DNA from: Acidobacteriota bacterium
GTDB taxonomy: Bacteria; Acidobacteriota; Polarisedimenticolia; Gp22-AA2
Direction of reading: 5' to 3'
Length of the DNA stretch: 37,747 nt
Assembly (NCBI GenBank): GCA_003223145.1
Contig: QHXY01000135.1
Location: forward strand, 4,288-42,034
Under the pieces are notes generated by a model. The model was given only the letters and a program-made list of their open reading frames with translations. It was not told the origin of the DNA and ran no database searches. How positions within the stretch are numbered: the first letter of the stretch is position 1; each line of letters opens with the position of its first letter. Positions 16,911-26,000 of the stretch are shown in pieces. Position numbers and translations under genes: made by a program.

Positions 16911-17579
16911 ATGTTCACGGGCCTGGTGCAGACGACCGGACGGATCGTCCACCTGGAGCGCCTCGGAGGAGAGCGCCGGGTGCGGGTCGAGGCCCCGTTC
17001 GCCGCCGATCTGCGGCGGGGGGAGAGCGTTGCCGTCGACGGTGTCTGCCTGACGGTGACACGATGCGCCGACGCGTGGTTCGAGGCGGTGGTCTCCCCGG
17101 AGACCCTGTCGCGCACCACCCTCGTCTTGCGCGCGCCGCGCGACCGGGTGAACCTGGAGCGGGCGCTGCGGGCGGGTGATCGTCTTGGAGGCCATATCGT
17201 GCAGGGTCACGTGGACGGCGTCGGCGTGGTCGAGGCGATGCGGCCCGAGGGAACCGGCGCCCGGACGCGCGTCCGCTTTCCGGCGGGGCTGTCGGACTGC
17301 ATCGTCACGAAAGGATCGATCGCCGTGGACGGGGTCAGCCTGACGGTGGCGGACGTGCGGGGCCGGTGTTTCGAGGTGGCGCTCATCCCGGAGACCCTGG
17401 CGAGCACCCGGCTGCGGGAGTACGCCCCCGGCACGGCGGTCAATCTCGAGGTGGACATCATGGGACGTTATGTGGTCGAGTATCTGAGGGGGCGGGCGGC
17501 GGGAAGCCGGTCGGGCCCCGCGGTCACCCGGGATGATCTCGCCCGGCACGGGTTCGCAGGGAAGGAAGGATCGCGATGA
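16911..17579 (+). CDS. ribE: Riboflavin synthase, alpha subunit
   Basis: Dismutates two molecules of 6,7-dimethyl-8-ribityllumazine into riboflavin and the pyrimidinedione. 222 residues in two lumazine-binding half-domains, each visible: [12 protein letters not shown] with [10 protein letters not shown] and [11 protein letters not shown], then [10 protein letters not shown]. The N-terminal MFTG is the catalytic N-terminus of the family. The second half carries an extra C-terminal tail (about 20 residues after YVVEYLRG). Six nt after ribD, and the stop overlaps the ribBA start by 4 nt. The lumazine substrate requires RibH, which is not encoded in the window. Confidence 0.95.
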   Translation: MFTGLVQTTGRIVHLERLGGERRVRVEAPFAADLRRGESVAVDGVCLTVTRCADAWFEAVVSPETLSRTTLVLRAPRDRVNLERALRAGDRLGGHIVQGHVDGVGVVEAMRPEGTGARTRVRFPAGLSDCIVTKGSIAVDGVSLTVADVRGRCFEVALIPETLASTRLREYAPGTAVNLEVDIMGRYVVEYLRGRAAGSRSGPAVTRDDLARHGFAGKEGSR

Positions 17580-18808
17580 GCAGGAGCGGGAACGGCCGGG
17601 ACGGATCGGGCTTCGCCCCCATCGAGGACGCCATCCTCGATGTGGCCCGCGGGCGCTTCGTCATCGTGGTGGACGACGAGGACCGCGAGAACGAGGGAGA
17701 CCTGACCATCGCCGCGGAGAAGGTGAACCCCGAAGCGATCAACTTCATGGCGCGCTACGGGCGCGGCCTCATCTGCATGCCGATGACCGAGGAGCGGCTG
17801 GAGGAGCTGGAAGTCCCGCTGATGGTGAAGGACAACACCTCCCCCTACAACACGGCCTTCTGCGTGTCGATCGAGGCCCGGCGCAACGTCTCCACCGGAA
17901 TCTCGGCGGCCGATCGCGCCCATACCGTGAAAGTCGCCATCGATCCGCGCACGCGCCCGCGCGACCTGACGCGCCCGGGCCACATGTTCCCGTTGCGGGC
18001 GCACAAGGGGGGGGTGCTGAAGCGCGCCGGGCAGACCGAGGCAGCGGTCGACCTGGCCCGGATGGCGGGCCTGTATCCCGCCGGGGTCATCTGCGAGATC
18101 ATGAACGACGACGGCACGATGGCGCGCCTGCCCGACCTGATGCAGTTCTCCCGGCGTCACGGCGTCAGGATGATCACAGTCGCCGATCTCATCGCCTACC
18201 GCATGCGCAACGAGCGTCTGGTGCACCGCGTGGCGCAGCCGTCCCTGCCGACGATCTACGGTGACTTCCGGCTGGTCGCCTACCGCAGCGGCATCGAGCG
18301 CAAGACCCATCTGGCCCTCGTTCTGGGCGAGGTCAAGACGGAAGACAAGGTCTTGGTGCGCGTGCACTCGGAGTGCATCACCGGTGATGTGTTCGGATCG
18401 CTGCGCTGCGACTGCGGCACGCAGCTCCGCAGCGCCATGGAGATCGTGTCGCGGGCCGGCCAGGGCGTGATCGTCTATCTGCGGCAGGAGGGCCGTGGGA
18501 TCGGGCTCATCAACAAGCTGCGCGCCTACGAGCTCCAGGACCAGGGCAAGGACACGGTGGAGGCGAATCACAAGCTCGGCTTCAAGGCCGATCACAGGGA
18601 CTACGGCATCGGGGCGCAGATTCTGCGCGATCTCGGGTGCCAAAAGATCCGCGTCCTGACCAACAACCCGGGCAAGTTCTCGGCCCTGAGGGGCTACGGG
18701 CTGGAGATCGTCGAGCGGGTGCCCCTCGAGGTGGCCCCCAACGACAACTCCCGCAGGTATCTCAAGACGAAGAAGGAGAAGATGGGGCACCTGTTGTCGC
18801 TCGTTTGA
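17576..18808 (+). CDS. ribBA: Bifunctional DHBP synthase / GTP cyclohydrolase II
   Basis: Supplies both branches of the riboflavin pathway: 3,4-dihydroxy-2-butanone 4-phosphate from ribulose 5-phosphate (RibB) and the pyrimidine from GTP (RibA). 410 residues. RibB half, about 15-215: [12 protein letters not shown], the [11 protein letters not shown] stretch and [18 protein letters not shown]. RibA half, about 220-410: zinc site [21 protein letters not shown], catalytic [10 protein letters not shown] and NNPGKFSAL. Both active sites look intact. The ATG overlaps the ribE stop. The next gene is ffh rather than ribH/nusB, the order seen in many other bacteria. Confidence 0.97.
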   Translation: MSRSGNGRDGSGFAPIEDAILDVARGRFVIVVDDEDRENEGDLTIAAEKVNPEAINFMARYGRGLICMPMTEERLEELEVPLMVKDNTSPYNTAFCVSIEARRNVSTGISAADRAHTVKVAIDPRTRPRDLTRPGHMFPLRAHKGGVLKRAGQTEAAVDLARMAGLYPAGVICEIMNDDGTMARLPDLMQFSRRHGVRMITVADLIAYRMRNERLVHRVAQPSLPTIYGDFRLVAYRSGIERKTHLALVLGEVKTEDKVLVRVHSECITGDVFGSLRCDCGTQLRSAMEIVSRAGQGVIVYLRQEGRGIGLINKLRAYELQDQGKDTVEANHKLGFKADHRDYGIGAQILRDLGCQKIRVLTNNPGKFSALRGYGLEIVERVPLEVAPNDNSRRYLKTKKEKMGHLLSLV

Positions 18809-18832
18809 GCGGCCGGGCTCCGCAGAGGACGC

Positions 18833-20173
18833 ATGTTCGAAGCGCTGGGCGAACGACTGCAGACGATCTTCAGGACGCTGCGCGGCCACGGTCACTTGAC
18901 CGAGAGCGAGATCCGCGAGGGCGTGCGCGAGATCCGCACCGCGCTCCTCGAAGCCGACGTCGATCTCTCGGTCGTCAAGGAGTTCACGGAGGTGGTCCGG
19001 CAGAAGGCGATGAGCGAGGAGATCCTGAAGAGTCTCACGCCGGGTCATCAGGTCGTCAAAGTCGTGCGCGACGAGATGATCGCCATCCTCGGGCAAGGGG
19101 ACGAGGCATCGCTCAAGAGGGCGTCCCAGACGCCGTCGGTGTACCTGATGGTCGGCCTGCAGGGCTCCGGAAAGACCACCACCAGCGCCAAGCTGGCCCG
19201 GCTGCTCAAAGGGCTGGGGCGATCGCCCCTCCTGGTCCCGGCCGACGTGCGCCGTCCCGCGGCGGTCGAACAGCTGGGCGTCCTGGGGGGGGAGATCGGC
19301 GTGCCGGTCGCGCCGGCCCGGCCCGGTGAGGACGCCGGCGCGGTTTGCCGCGCGGCGCTCAAGGAGGCCCGGCAGGTGGGGCGCGACCCCCTGGTCGTGG
19401 ACACGGCCGGTCGGCTGCACATCGACGAGGACTTGATGTCCGAACTCGCGGAATTGAAGACGGCGCTCGAGCCCGTGGAGATCCTCTATGTCGCCGACGC
19501 AATGACCGGGCAGGACACGGTGCGCGCGGCCAGCGCGTTTCACGCGCGCCTGACGCTGACCGGCGTCATTCTGTCGAAGACGGACGGTGACGCCCGCGGC
19601 GGCGCGGCCCTGTCGATCCGCAAGGTCCTGGGCGTCCCGATCAAATTCATCGGGGTCGGGGAGCACACGGAGAACCTCGAGGCATTCCACCCTGACCGGA
19701 TGGCCTCGCGTATCCTCGGCATGGGTGACGTCCTGACGCTCATCGAGAAGGCCGAGGCGGCCGCTTCGGTGGAGGAGTCGGAAGCCCTGGCGCGGCGGCT
19801 GAAGAAGAGCGAGCTCACGCTGGAGGATCTGGCGGACCAGCTCGATACGATGAAGCGTCTCGGCTCGCTGCGGCAGATCCTGGATATGCTCCCCGGTGCG
19901 GCGTCGCTCAAGGACATGCCGCTCGACGAGAAGGGTATCGGCCGCACGCGCGCCATCATCTCGTCGATGACGCGGGAAGAGCGCCTTCGACCCGAGATCA
20001 TCGACGGCAGCAGGCGAGCGCGCATCGCCCGCGGCTCGGGGACCGCGGTCTCCGATGTGAACGTGCTGCTGAAGCAGTTCAAACAGATGCGCAAGATGAT
20101 GAAGAGCATGACGCGCGGCGGTCCGGGAATGCGCTCCGGGCTGTTCGGGGCCGCGCGATCGTTCAGACGCTAA
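18833..20173 (+). CDS. ffh: Signal recognition particle protein Ffh
   Basis: SRP54-type GTPase, 446 residues, that binds signal sequences and 4.5S RNA. N-domain about 1-95, G-domain with GLQGSGKTTTSAKLA, DVRRPAAVEQL, DTAGRLHIDED, SKTDGDARGGAALS and FIGVGEHTENLEAFHP. The methionine-rich M-domain runs from about 300 and contains the RNA-binding helix-turn-helix (RIARGSGTAVSDVNVLLKQF) and a basic Met-rich tail (MRKMMKSMTRGG). AGAGGA lies upstream of the ATG. A 932-aa minus-strand ORF across this gene and ribBA is a GC-driven shadow. I did not find an SRP RNA gene in the window. Confidence 0.98.
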   Translation: MFEALGERLQTIFRTLRGHGHLTESEIREGVREIRTALLEADVDLSVVKEFTEVVRQKAMSEEILKSLTPGHQVVKVVRDEMIAILGQGDEASLKRASQTPSVYLMVGLQGSGKTTTSAKLARLLKGLGRSPLLVPADVRRPAAVEQLGVLGGEIGVPVAPARPGEDAGAVCRAALKEARQVGRDPLVVDTAGRLHIDEDLMSELAELKTALEPVEILYVADAMTGQDTVRAASAFHARLTLTGVILSKTDGDARGGAALSIRKVLGVPIKFIGVGEHTENLEAFHPDRMASRILGMGDVLTLIEKAEAAASVEESEALARRLKKSELTLEDLADQLDTMKRLGSLRQILDMLPGAASLKDMPLDEKGIGRTRAIISSMTREERLRPEIIDGSRRARIARGSGTAVSDVNVLLKQFKQMRKMMKSMTRGGPGMRSGLFGAARSFRR

Positions 20174-20186
20174 CCGAAAAGTCAGA

Positions 20187-20210
20187 CACGGGACCCGAGC
20201 GGTGCCCGTG
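20187..20210 (+). promoter_or_regulatory. Hairpin in the rpsP leader
   Basis: CACGGG-ACC-cgagc-GGT-g-CCCGTG can fold into a nine-pair stem with one bulged G and a 5-nt loop. It ends 2 nt before the AGGAGG ribosome site of rpsP. No T-run follows, so it is not a standard intrinsic terminator. It may affect rpsP translation or stabilise a processed mRNA end; that is inference. Confidence 0.4.
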
Positions 20211-20225
20211 CGAGGAGGCAGACGA

Positions 20226-20474
20226 GTGTTGGTCATTCGCTTGAGCAGAGCGGGTACGAAGAACAAGCCGTTCTACCGGGTGGTGGTCTCCGAGTCGGCG
20301 CGCACGCCGCGATCGAAGATCACCGATCAGGTCGGCTACTACGATCCCAAGCGCAAACCGGAGGTCATCGCCATCGACGTCACCAAGGCCGAGAGCTGGA
20401 TCAAGAAGGGGGCGCACGCCTCCGACACGGTCCGCAGGCTTCTCGAGAGGGCGCGGGAAGCGCGGCCGGTCTAG
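20226..20474 (+). CDS. rpsP: 30S ribosomal protein S16
   Basis: Small-subunit assembly protein binding 16S rRNA, 82 residues from the chosen start. Family features: VIRLSRAGTKNKPFYRVVVSESARTPRS, GYYDPKRKP and a C-terminal WIKKGAHASDTVRRLLERA. I use GTG 20226 because a perfect AGGAGG (20213-20218) stands 7 nt upstream and S16 proteins normally begin within a few residues of the VIRL strand. The track start at 20202 would place extra residues (MPVRGGRR) and the ribosome site inside the gene. First gene of the conserved rpsP-khpA-rimM-trmD-rplS block. Confidence 0.96.
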   Translation: MLVIRLSRAGTKNKPFYRVVVSESARTPRSKITDQVGYYDPKRKPEVIAIDVTKAESWIKKGAHASDTVRRLLERAREARPV

Positions 20475-20499
20475 GAGCCTCAGCGGGGAGGGACACGCG

Positions 20500-20745
20500 T
20501 TGGCGACACCGGATATCGGGGCCTGGGTGGCGGCCATGGCGCGCGACCTCGTGGACCATCCCGAGGCGGTCAGCGTCGCCTCGTTCGAGGAAGATGGGAT
20601 CATGGTCTTCGAGCTGTCGGTCGACCCTCCGGAGCTCGGTCGCGTCATCGGGCGGCAGGGCCGCACGGTCCAGGCCCTGCGCACGCTGCTCGAGGCCGCA
20701 GGGGCCCGGCAGGGCGCCTATTACGAACTTGAAATCGTGGAGTGA
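20500..20745 (+). CDS. khpA: KH-domain RNA-binding protein KhpA
   Basis: Small (81-residue) KH-domain protein encoded between rpsP and rimM in many bacteria. The GxxG loop is in GRVIGRQGRTVQALRTLLEA, and the N-terminal MARDLVDHPEAV and VSVDPPELG-like strands match the family (LSVDPPELGRVIG). In characterised bacteria it pairs with KhpB/Jag as an RNA chaperone; no khpB is present here. TTG start with GGAGGG 6 nt upstream. 25 nt after rpsP. Confidence 0.93.
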   Translation: MATPDIGAWVAAMARDLVDHPEAVSVASFEEDGIMVFELSVDPPELGRVIGRQGRTVQALRTLLEAAGARQGAYYELEIVE

Positions 20746-20779
20746 CGACGGGTGCGGGCGCTCCGGCGGCAACGTCGAG

Positions 20780-21310
20780 GTGCCGGTCGCGACCGGTCTC
20801 AAGCTGCGGGGGGCGGGAGGTCGTCTGACAGCCCGGCTGGTGCCGGGCGGCATCGACCAGCTGGAGGGTCGCGACTGGGTGCTCGTCGGGCGGCTGGGAG
20901 GGATCCTGAGGCGTGTTGCGATCGAGGAGTACTCGATCTACAGGGATAAGGTCGTCCTGAAATTCCGGGGAATCGATGCGGCGCCCGCAGCCGCCGAGAT
21001 CGTCGGTCAGGATATCTTGATACCCTGCAACGGGTTGGTTGATCTCCCGGAGGGCAGCTACTATATTTTTGAGCTGATCGGCCTGACCGTCCGGACGCGC
21101 GGGGGCCGCGAGATCGGCACAGTGCGCGGCGTCGTGCAGACGGGCGGCACACCCCTGCTCGCGATCGAGCCGGGGGCTGACCTCGGGCCGTCCGTGCAGG
21201 ACGAGATCCTGCTGCCGGCCGCGCGATCCATCTGCACGGCCATTGACCTGGCCGCCGGCTGCATCACGATCGAGCCGCCGGACGGCCTTCTGGAACTTTA
21301 TGGACTTTGA
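20780..21310 (+). CDS. rimM: Ribosome maturation factor RimM
   Basis: 16S rRNA processing factor that assists 30S head assembly and binds S19. The N-terminal RimM barrel is divergent but recognisable ([24 protein letters not shown]), followed by the PRC-barrel ([30 protein letters not shown], then [33 protein letters not shown]). The start is uncertain: GTG 20780 gives 176 residues ([11 protein letters not shown]) but no clear ribosome site; TTG 20729 would overlap khpA and add 17 residues. The track start 20594 lies inside khpA and is rejected. The 3' end overlaps trmD by 11 nt. The call rests on position in the conserved block as much as on motifs. Confidence 0.85.
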   Translation: MPVATGLKLRGAGGRLTARLVPGGIDQLEGRDWVLVGRLGGILRRVAIEEYSIYRDKVVLKFRGIDAAPAAAEIVGQDILIPCNGLVDLPEGSYYIFELIGLTVRTRGGREIGTVRGVVQTGGTPLLAIEPGADLGPSVQDEILLPAARSICTAIDLAAGCITIEPPDGLLELYGL

Positions 21311-22019
21311 CATCATCACCGCCTTCCCGGGCATGTTCGAGGGTCCGCTGTCGCACAGCATCGTCAGGAGGGCGCGCGACAAGGGGCTGGTCGAGATCCG
21401 CGTCCACGACCTGCGTGCTGACGCAACGGGAAGGCACCGCAAGATCGTCGACATCCCCTACGGGGGCGGCGGCGGCATGATCCTGATGCCGGGTCCCCTG
21501 TTTGCGGCGGTGGAGGCGATCCAGGAGCGCCACCCGGCGACGTCGTCGCGAACTGTCCTTCTGTGTCCTCAGGGAGCGAGGTTCGACCAGGAGCGCGCCA
21601 AGCGGCTGGCCGTCTGCGGCCGGCTGATCCTCATCTGCGGCCACTACGAGGGCGTGGACGAGAGGGTGCGTGAGCATCTCGCCGACGAGGAGATCTCGAT
21701 CGGCGACTACGTCCTGACGGGAGGCGAGATCCCCGCGATGGTGATGGTCGACAGCCTGACGCGACTGCTGCCGGGGGCCCTGGGCGACGAGGATGGCGCG
21801 CGGCACGACTCGTTCTTCGAGGAGGGATTCGATCACCCCCACTACACGCGACCCGCGAGCTTTCGCGGCTTGAAGGTGCCCGACATCCTGCTCTCCGGAC
21901 ACCACGGACGCATCGCCGCCTGGCGGCGGGCCCGGGCGCAGGAGGCCACGGCACGCAAACGACCCGATCTCTTGAAGCCCCGCGCTCGCGGCAGGGCTGA
22001 AGCGATCCAGGAACACTGA
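21300..22019 (+). CDS. trmD: tRNA (guanine37-N1)-methyltransferase
   Basis: SPOUT-fold methyltransferase, 239 residues, that makes m1G37 next to the anticodon using S-adenosylmethionine. Signatures: [13 protein letters not shown], the GMILMP region after [18 protein letters not shown], and the trefoil-knot loop [16 protein letters not shown], then the C-terminal [26 protein letters not shown]. Starts at ATG inside the 3' end of rimM (11-nt overlap); the track start at 21243 is inside rimM. Length is typical. Translational coupling to rimM is likely. Confidence 0.97.
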   Translation: MDFDIITAFPGMFEGPLSHSIVRRARDKGLVEIRVHDLRADATGRHRKIVDIPYGGGGGMILMPGPLFAAVEAIQERHPATSSRTVLLCPQGARFDQERAKRLAVCGRLILICGHYEGVDERVREHLADEEISIGDYVLTGGEIPAMVMVDSLTRLLPGALGDEDGARHDSFFEEGFDHPHYTRPASFRGLKVPDILLSGHHGRIAAWRRARAQEATARKRPDLLKPRARGRAEAIQEH

Positions 22020-22048
22020 ACAGGAGAGGAGCGCGGAGGCAGAACACC

Positions 22049-22396
22049 ATGGATTTCGTGAAGCTGATCGAACAGAGAGAGATCAAGGGCAACCCGCCCT
22101 CCTTCCGGGTAGGCGACACCGTCAAGGTGCACGTGAAGGTCAAAGAAGGGGAGAAGGATCGCATCCAGGTCTTCGGCGGCATGGTGATCGCCATGAAGGG
22201 GGGCGGCACCGGCAGCACCTTCACCGTCCGGAAAATCTCCGACGGCATCGGCGTCGAGAGGATCTTTCCGATGCACTCGCCGATCATCGGCAAGATCGAG
22301 GTCGTGCGTCGGGGCAAGGTGCGAAGGGCGAAGCTCTACTATTTGAGGGATCGCAAGGGAAAGGCAGCGCGCGTCGAAGAAGAAACCCAGGGGTAG
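22049..22396 (+). CDS. rplS: 50S ribosomal protein L19
   Basis: Ribosomal protein at the subunit interface, 115 residues. Family signatures: [45 protein letters not shown] and the basic C-terminal [27 protein letters not shown] start with GGAGG 9 nt upstream in a 29-nt gap after trmD. Completes the conserved rpsP-khpA-rimM-trmD-rplS order; rnhB follows 4 nt later. Confidence 0.97.
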   Translation: MDFVKLIEQREIKGNPPSFRVGDTVKVHVKVKEGEKDRIQVFGGMVIAMKGGGTGSTFTVRKISDGIGVERIFPMHSPIIGKIEVVRRGKVRRAKLYYLRDRKGKAARVEEETQG

Positions 22397-22400
22397 ACGG

Positions 22401-23005
22401 GTGGCCTGCCGCGGCACCGCCGGCTGGACACACGAGCGGCGACTGTCCGTCGAAGGATACCGGGTCGTGGCGGGCGTGGACGAAGTGGGTCGGGGCTGCC
22501 TGGCGGGCCCGGTGGTGGCGGGAGCGGTCGTTCTCGACCGGGACCTTCCGGTCCAGGGCGTCCGCGACTCGAAGCTGCTGGCCCCGCCCGACCGCGAGCG
22601 CCTGGCGCGGGAGATCGCGGCGCGGGCGCTGGCATTCGCGCTGGGGGTGGTCGATCCGGACGAGATTGATCGGACCGACATCCTGCGGGCGACGCTTGTG
22701 GCGATGAGGCGCGCCGTGGAGGCGCTCAGGGTGCGGCCCGATTTCGTGCTCGTGGATGCTCTGACCATCCCGGGGATCGCAACCCCGCAGAGGGGCATCG
22801 TGCACGGGGACCGGCTCTCGGCCAGTATCGCGGCGGCTTCGATCGTCGCGAAGTTCTACGGCACAAGGGCTACGGCACCCGCGACCATTTCGACGCGCTG
22901 GCCCGCTATGGCCCCACTCCGCTGCACCGCTCCACTTTCCGCGGCGTGCGGCCCGAGGTCGCTCCCGTGGCGCCGCTCTTCTCGACGCCCGGGCGGGTGC
23001 CTTGA
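22401..23005 (+). pseudogene. rnhB: Ribonuclease HII with internal frame-shifting deletion
   Basis: RNase HII removes ribonucleotides from RNA-DNA hybrids. From GTG 22401 the product is normal ([49 protein letters not shown]), so all four acidic active-site residues are present. Directly after SIVAK (about 22853) the frame moves: the expected C-terminus is read in frame 2 from 22862 ([34 protein letters not shown] at 23003-23005). Compared with E. coli RnhB as I recall it, about 21 residues between AK and HKGY are replaced by 8 nt, so about 55 nt are missing. The displaced frame ends in TGATG with the next gene's ATG, so the ancestral coupling survives. Either a real inactivating deletion or an assembly or sequencing error. 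The ORF-track reading on to 23735 is the out-of-frame continuation. Confidence 0.85.
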
Positions 23006-26000
23006 TGCCCTTCGACCGCGCCAAGACGCTCGCCAGCGCCGAGAAATTCGTCAGGGCCGGCAAGATCCCCGAGGCCATCGGCGAGTACAAGAAACTCTTC
23101 GAAGACAACAGTCGCGACATGGGCGTGCTCAACAAGCTGGGCGACCTCTGCGTCCGGGTCGGGAAGAACCAGGACGCCATCCGGTTCTTCCTGCGCATCG
23201 CCGAGTTCTACTCCGCGGACGGCTTCTTCCTCAAGGCGATCGCCATGTACAAGAAGGTGAGCAAGCTCGATCCGGCGAACGCCGACTGTCTGCAGAAGCT
23301 GGCCGGTCTCTACCAGCAGCAGGGGCTGACGATCGAGGCCAAGGCCCAGTATCTCGCGGTGGCGGACCGTCACATCAAGGGGGGTCACTTCAAGAAGGCC
23401 ATCGAGGTGTTCGCCAGCATCCTCGAGATCGAGCCGGACAACATGAAGATCCGGCTGACGTACGCGGACATGCTGGTTCGGGCGGGCAGCACGCCGGACG
23501 CCGGCGCGCAGTTCCGCGTGGTCGCCCAGGACCTGGCGAGGAAGGGAATGTTCGACGAGGCGCTCAAGGTCGCGCAGAAAGGGTCGAAGATCGTCCCCGG
23601 CGATCCCGACATGATGAGCCTCGTGCTGGCGCTGACGAAAGAGGCCGAGAAGAGTCCGGGGGAGCTTCTGTCCACGGTCGTCGCCATGGCGAAGGCGAAC
23701 GGCGACAATCCGCGCTCGCTGGCCCTTCTGGGTGAAGCCTACCTCGCTGCCGGCAAGACCTCGGAGGCCGAAAAGGTCTTTCAGAGACTGCGGGGGATCG
23801 AGGACGCGCCACCCGAGGTCGCCTGCGCCCTGGCGCGCTTCTACATCTCGAAGGACGAGGCGGACCCCGCTCTCGAGTGGGTGTCGCGCGCGGCGGAGGG
23901 CTACCTGGGTGCGTCCCGGCCGACGGACGCGGCCGGGATGATGGACGAGTTCCTGCGCGCCTTCCCCAATCATCGCGGCGGCCTGATGAAGCGCGCGGCG
24001 GTCGCCGAGCAGGCGGGTGACAAGAAGGCGCAGTTCGAGGCCTTGCAGGGGCTCGCCGAGACGCTCCTGCACTCCGGCGAGCGCCAGGAGGCAGCCGGTA
24101 TCGTCAAGACGATGCAGGGGCTGGATCCGCAGAACCCGAAGTGTGCCGAGATGCTCGATCGACTCAGTGAGCGCGCGGGTGGCGGCGCGCCCAAGGCGGC
24201 GCCTGCAGCGGCTCCCGGAGCGGGCGGCGGCCCCCGGGCCCAGGCGGCGGCAGCGCGCGTTCCCGACATCCAGGAAGGGGCGCTCGACCTCGAGGAAGAG
24301 CCGGCCGCTGCGGTTCCGATCGATGAGACGGAAGTGGCTTCCGGGGCCGACGCTCTGGGGGACGTCGAGGAAGAGCCGTACGGACCGCAGAGCAAGATCC
24401 AGGACATGCAGGCGGAGCCCGACGAGGAGGGCGACGAGCCCGAAGACGACGACTTCATCACCGAGCACTTCACGGAGGCCGAGGTCTTCGTCAAGTACGG
24501 GCTCCTCGATAAGGCGAAGGAACAGCTCCTGAAGGTCCTCGCCAAGTACCCCAAGCACGTCCCGTCGCACTCCAAGCTGAAGGAGATTTATTACGAGGAA
24601 GGGGACAAGGAGAAGGCGGTCGCCGAGTGCCTGTCCCTGGCGTCGATCATGAAATCGCGCAACCGCGCGGAGGAGGCGCAGGACCTCGTCAACGAGGCGA
24701 TCCGGATCGACCCGAACAATCCGCGCCTGCGGGAGTTCACCGCCGCGCCTGCCGCCCCCGAGCCGGCGAAGGCCGCACCGGTTGCGGCCCCGCCAAAGCC
24801 GGCGGCTCCGGTGAAGCCCCCGAAAGTACCGGCCGCCGCAAAGCCGGCGCCACCGGCGGCAGCACCTCCCCCGGAGCTGGAGATCGAGGAGATCGGCGGC
24901 GGGACCGAGCTGGAGATCGAGCCGACAAGCCAGATCGGCGCTCCCGTCAGGGATGACGCGGTAGAAGTCCCGGGCTCGGACATGGAGCTCGAGCTCGAGA
25001 TGCCCGAAGAACCTGAAGGAAAGAAGCCGGCCGCGCCTCCGCGCGCCGCCACGCCGGCCTCGGCGCGCCCCCAGGCGGCGGTCCGTCCGGCGCCCGAGAA
25101 GATCGAGGAGGAGACCCCGGACGACCTGGCGGGCGGTCTGTCTCTCGACCTGAGCGACGATGAGATCACCATCGAGGTGGAAGACGACGGAGGCGCGACG
25201 CCTCCCGCATCAGCGGGCGCGGACCGCTCCCCGGCGTACGCCGCGGCGGGGGGCGGCGATCCCGATGCCGAGAAGCTGGGAGAGGTCGATTTCTACATCG
25301 ATCAGGGGCTTCTGGAAGAGGCGCGCGCCGTGCTGTTCCAGCTCCAGAAGCAGTATCCGGGAAGCCAGGAAGTGGCCAACCGTTTCGAGCGGGCCAACCG
25401 TCCGGCGGCGGAGATGCCCGCGGCGCGCGCCGCGCCGCCATCCCAGCCGGGCGAGCTCGACCTGGACGTCGAGCGCGCCTTCGGAGCGCAGACGATGGTC
25501 CTCCCGGCGCCCCGTCCCGTGCCCGCGGACATGCCGCGCGCGACCAAGGCGACGCCCGTATTCCGCGTCGAGAAAGCCGAGCCCGCTGCCGAGGGCGACT
25601 TCTTCGACCTGGCGGGCGAACTGGACCGCAGCCTGGCGGAGGCGCACGTGGCGGTCGACACACAGGAGCAGGAAGCGCTCGAGGGACCGGGGCACAGCCT
25701 GGACGAGATATTTCGTGCCTTCAAGAGGGGGGTCGAGCAGCAGGTCGACTCGCAGGACTACGAGACGCACTACAACCTCGGGATCGCTTACAAGGAGATG
25801 GGCCTCGTGGACGAGGCGATCGGGGAATTCCAGTACGCCGCGCGCGACCCGGCCAAGACCGTCGAATGCTGCGGCATCCTGGGACTGTGCTTTCGCGAGA
25901 AAGGCATGCCACAGCTGGCGCTGAAGTGGTACCAGAAGGGTCTGGATATGCCGGCGCTGGGGGAGCACGAGGCGATCGGCCTGCGCTACGACATCGCGGA

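Noticed and set aside
17468-20266. 932-aa ORF on the minus strand across ribBA and ffh
   Set aside because: It lies antisense to two clearly conserved genes, has no recognisable domain, and is rich in His/Arg/Asp/Gln in the way expected from a GC-rich shadow frame.
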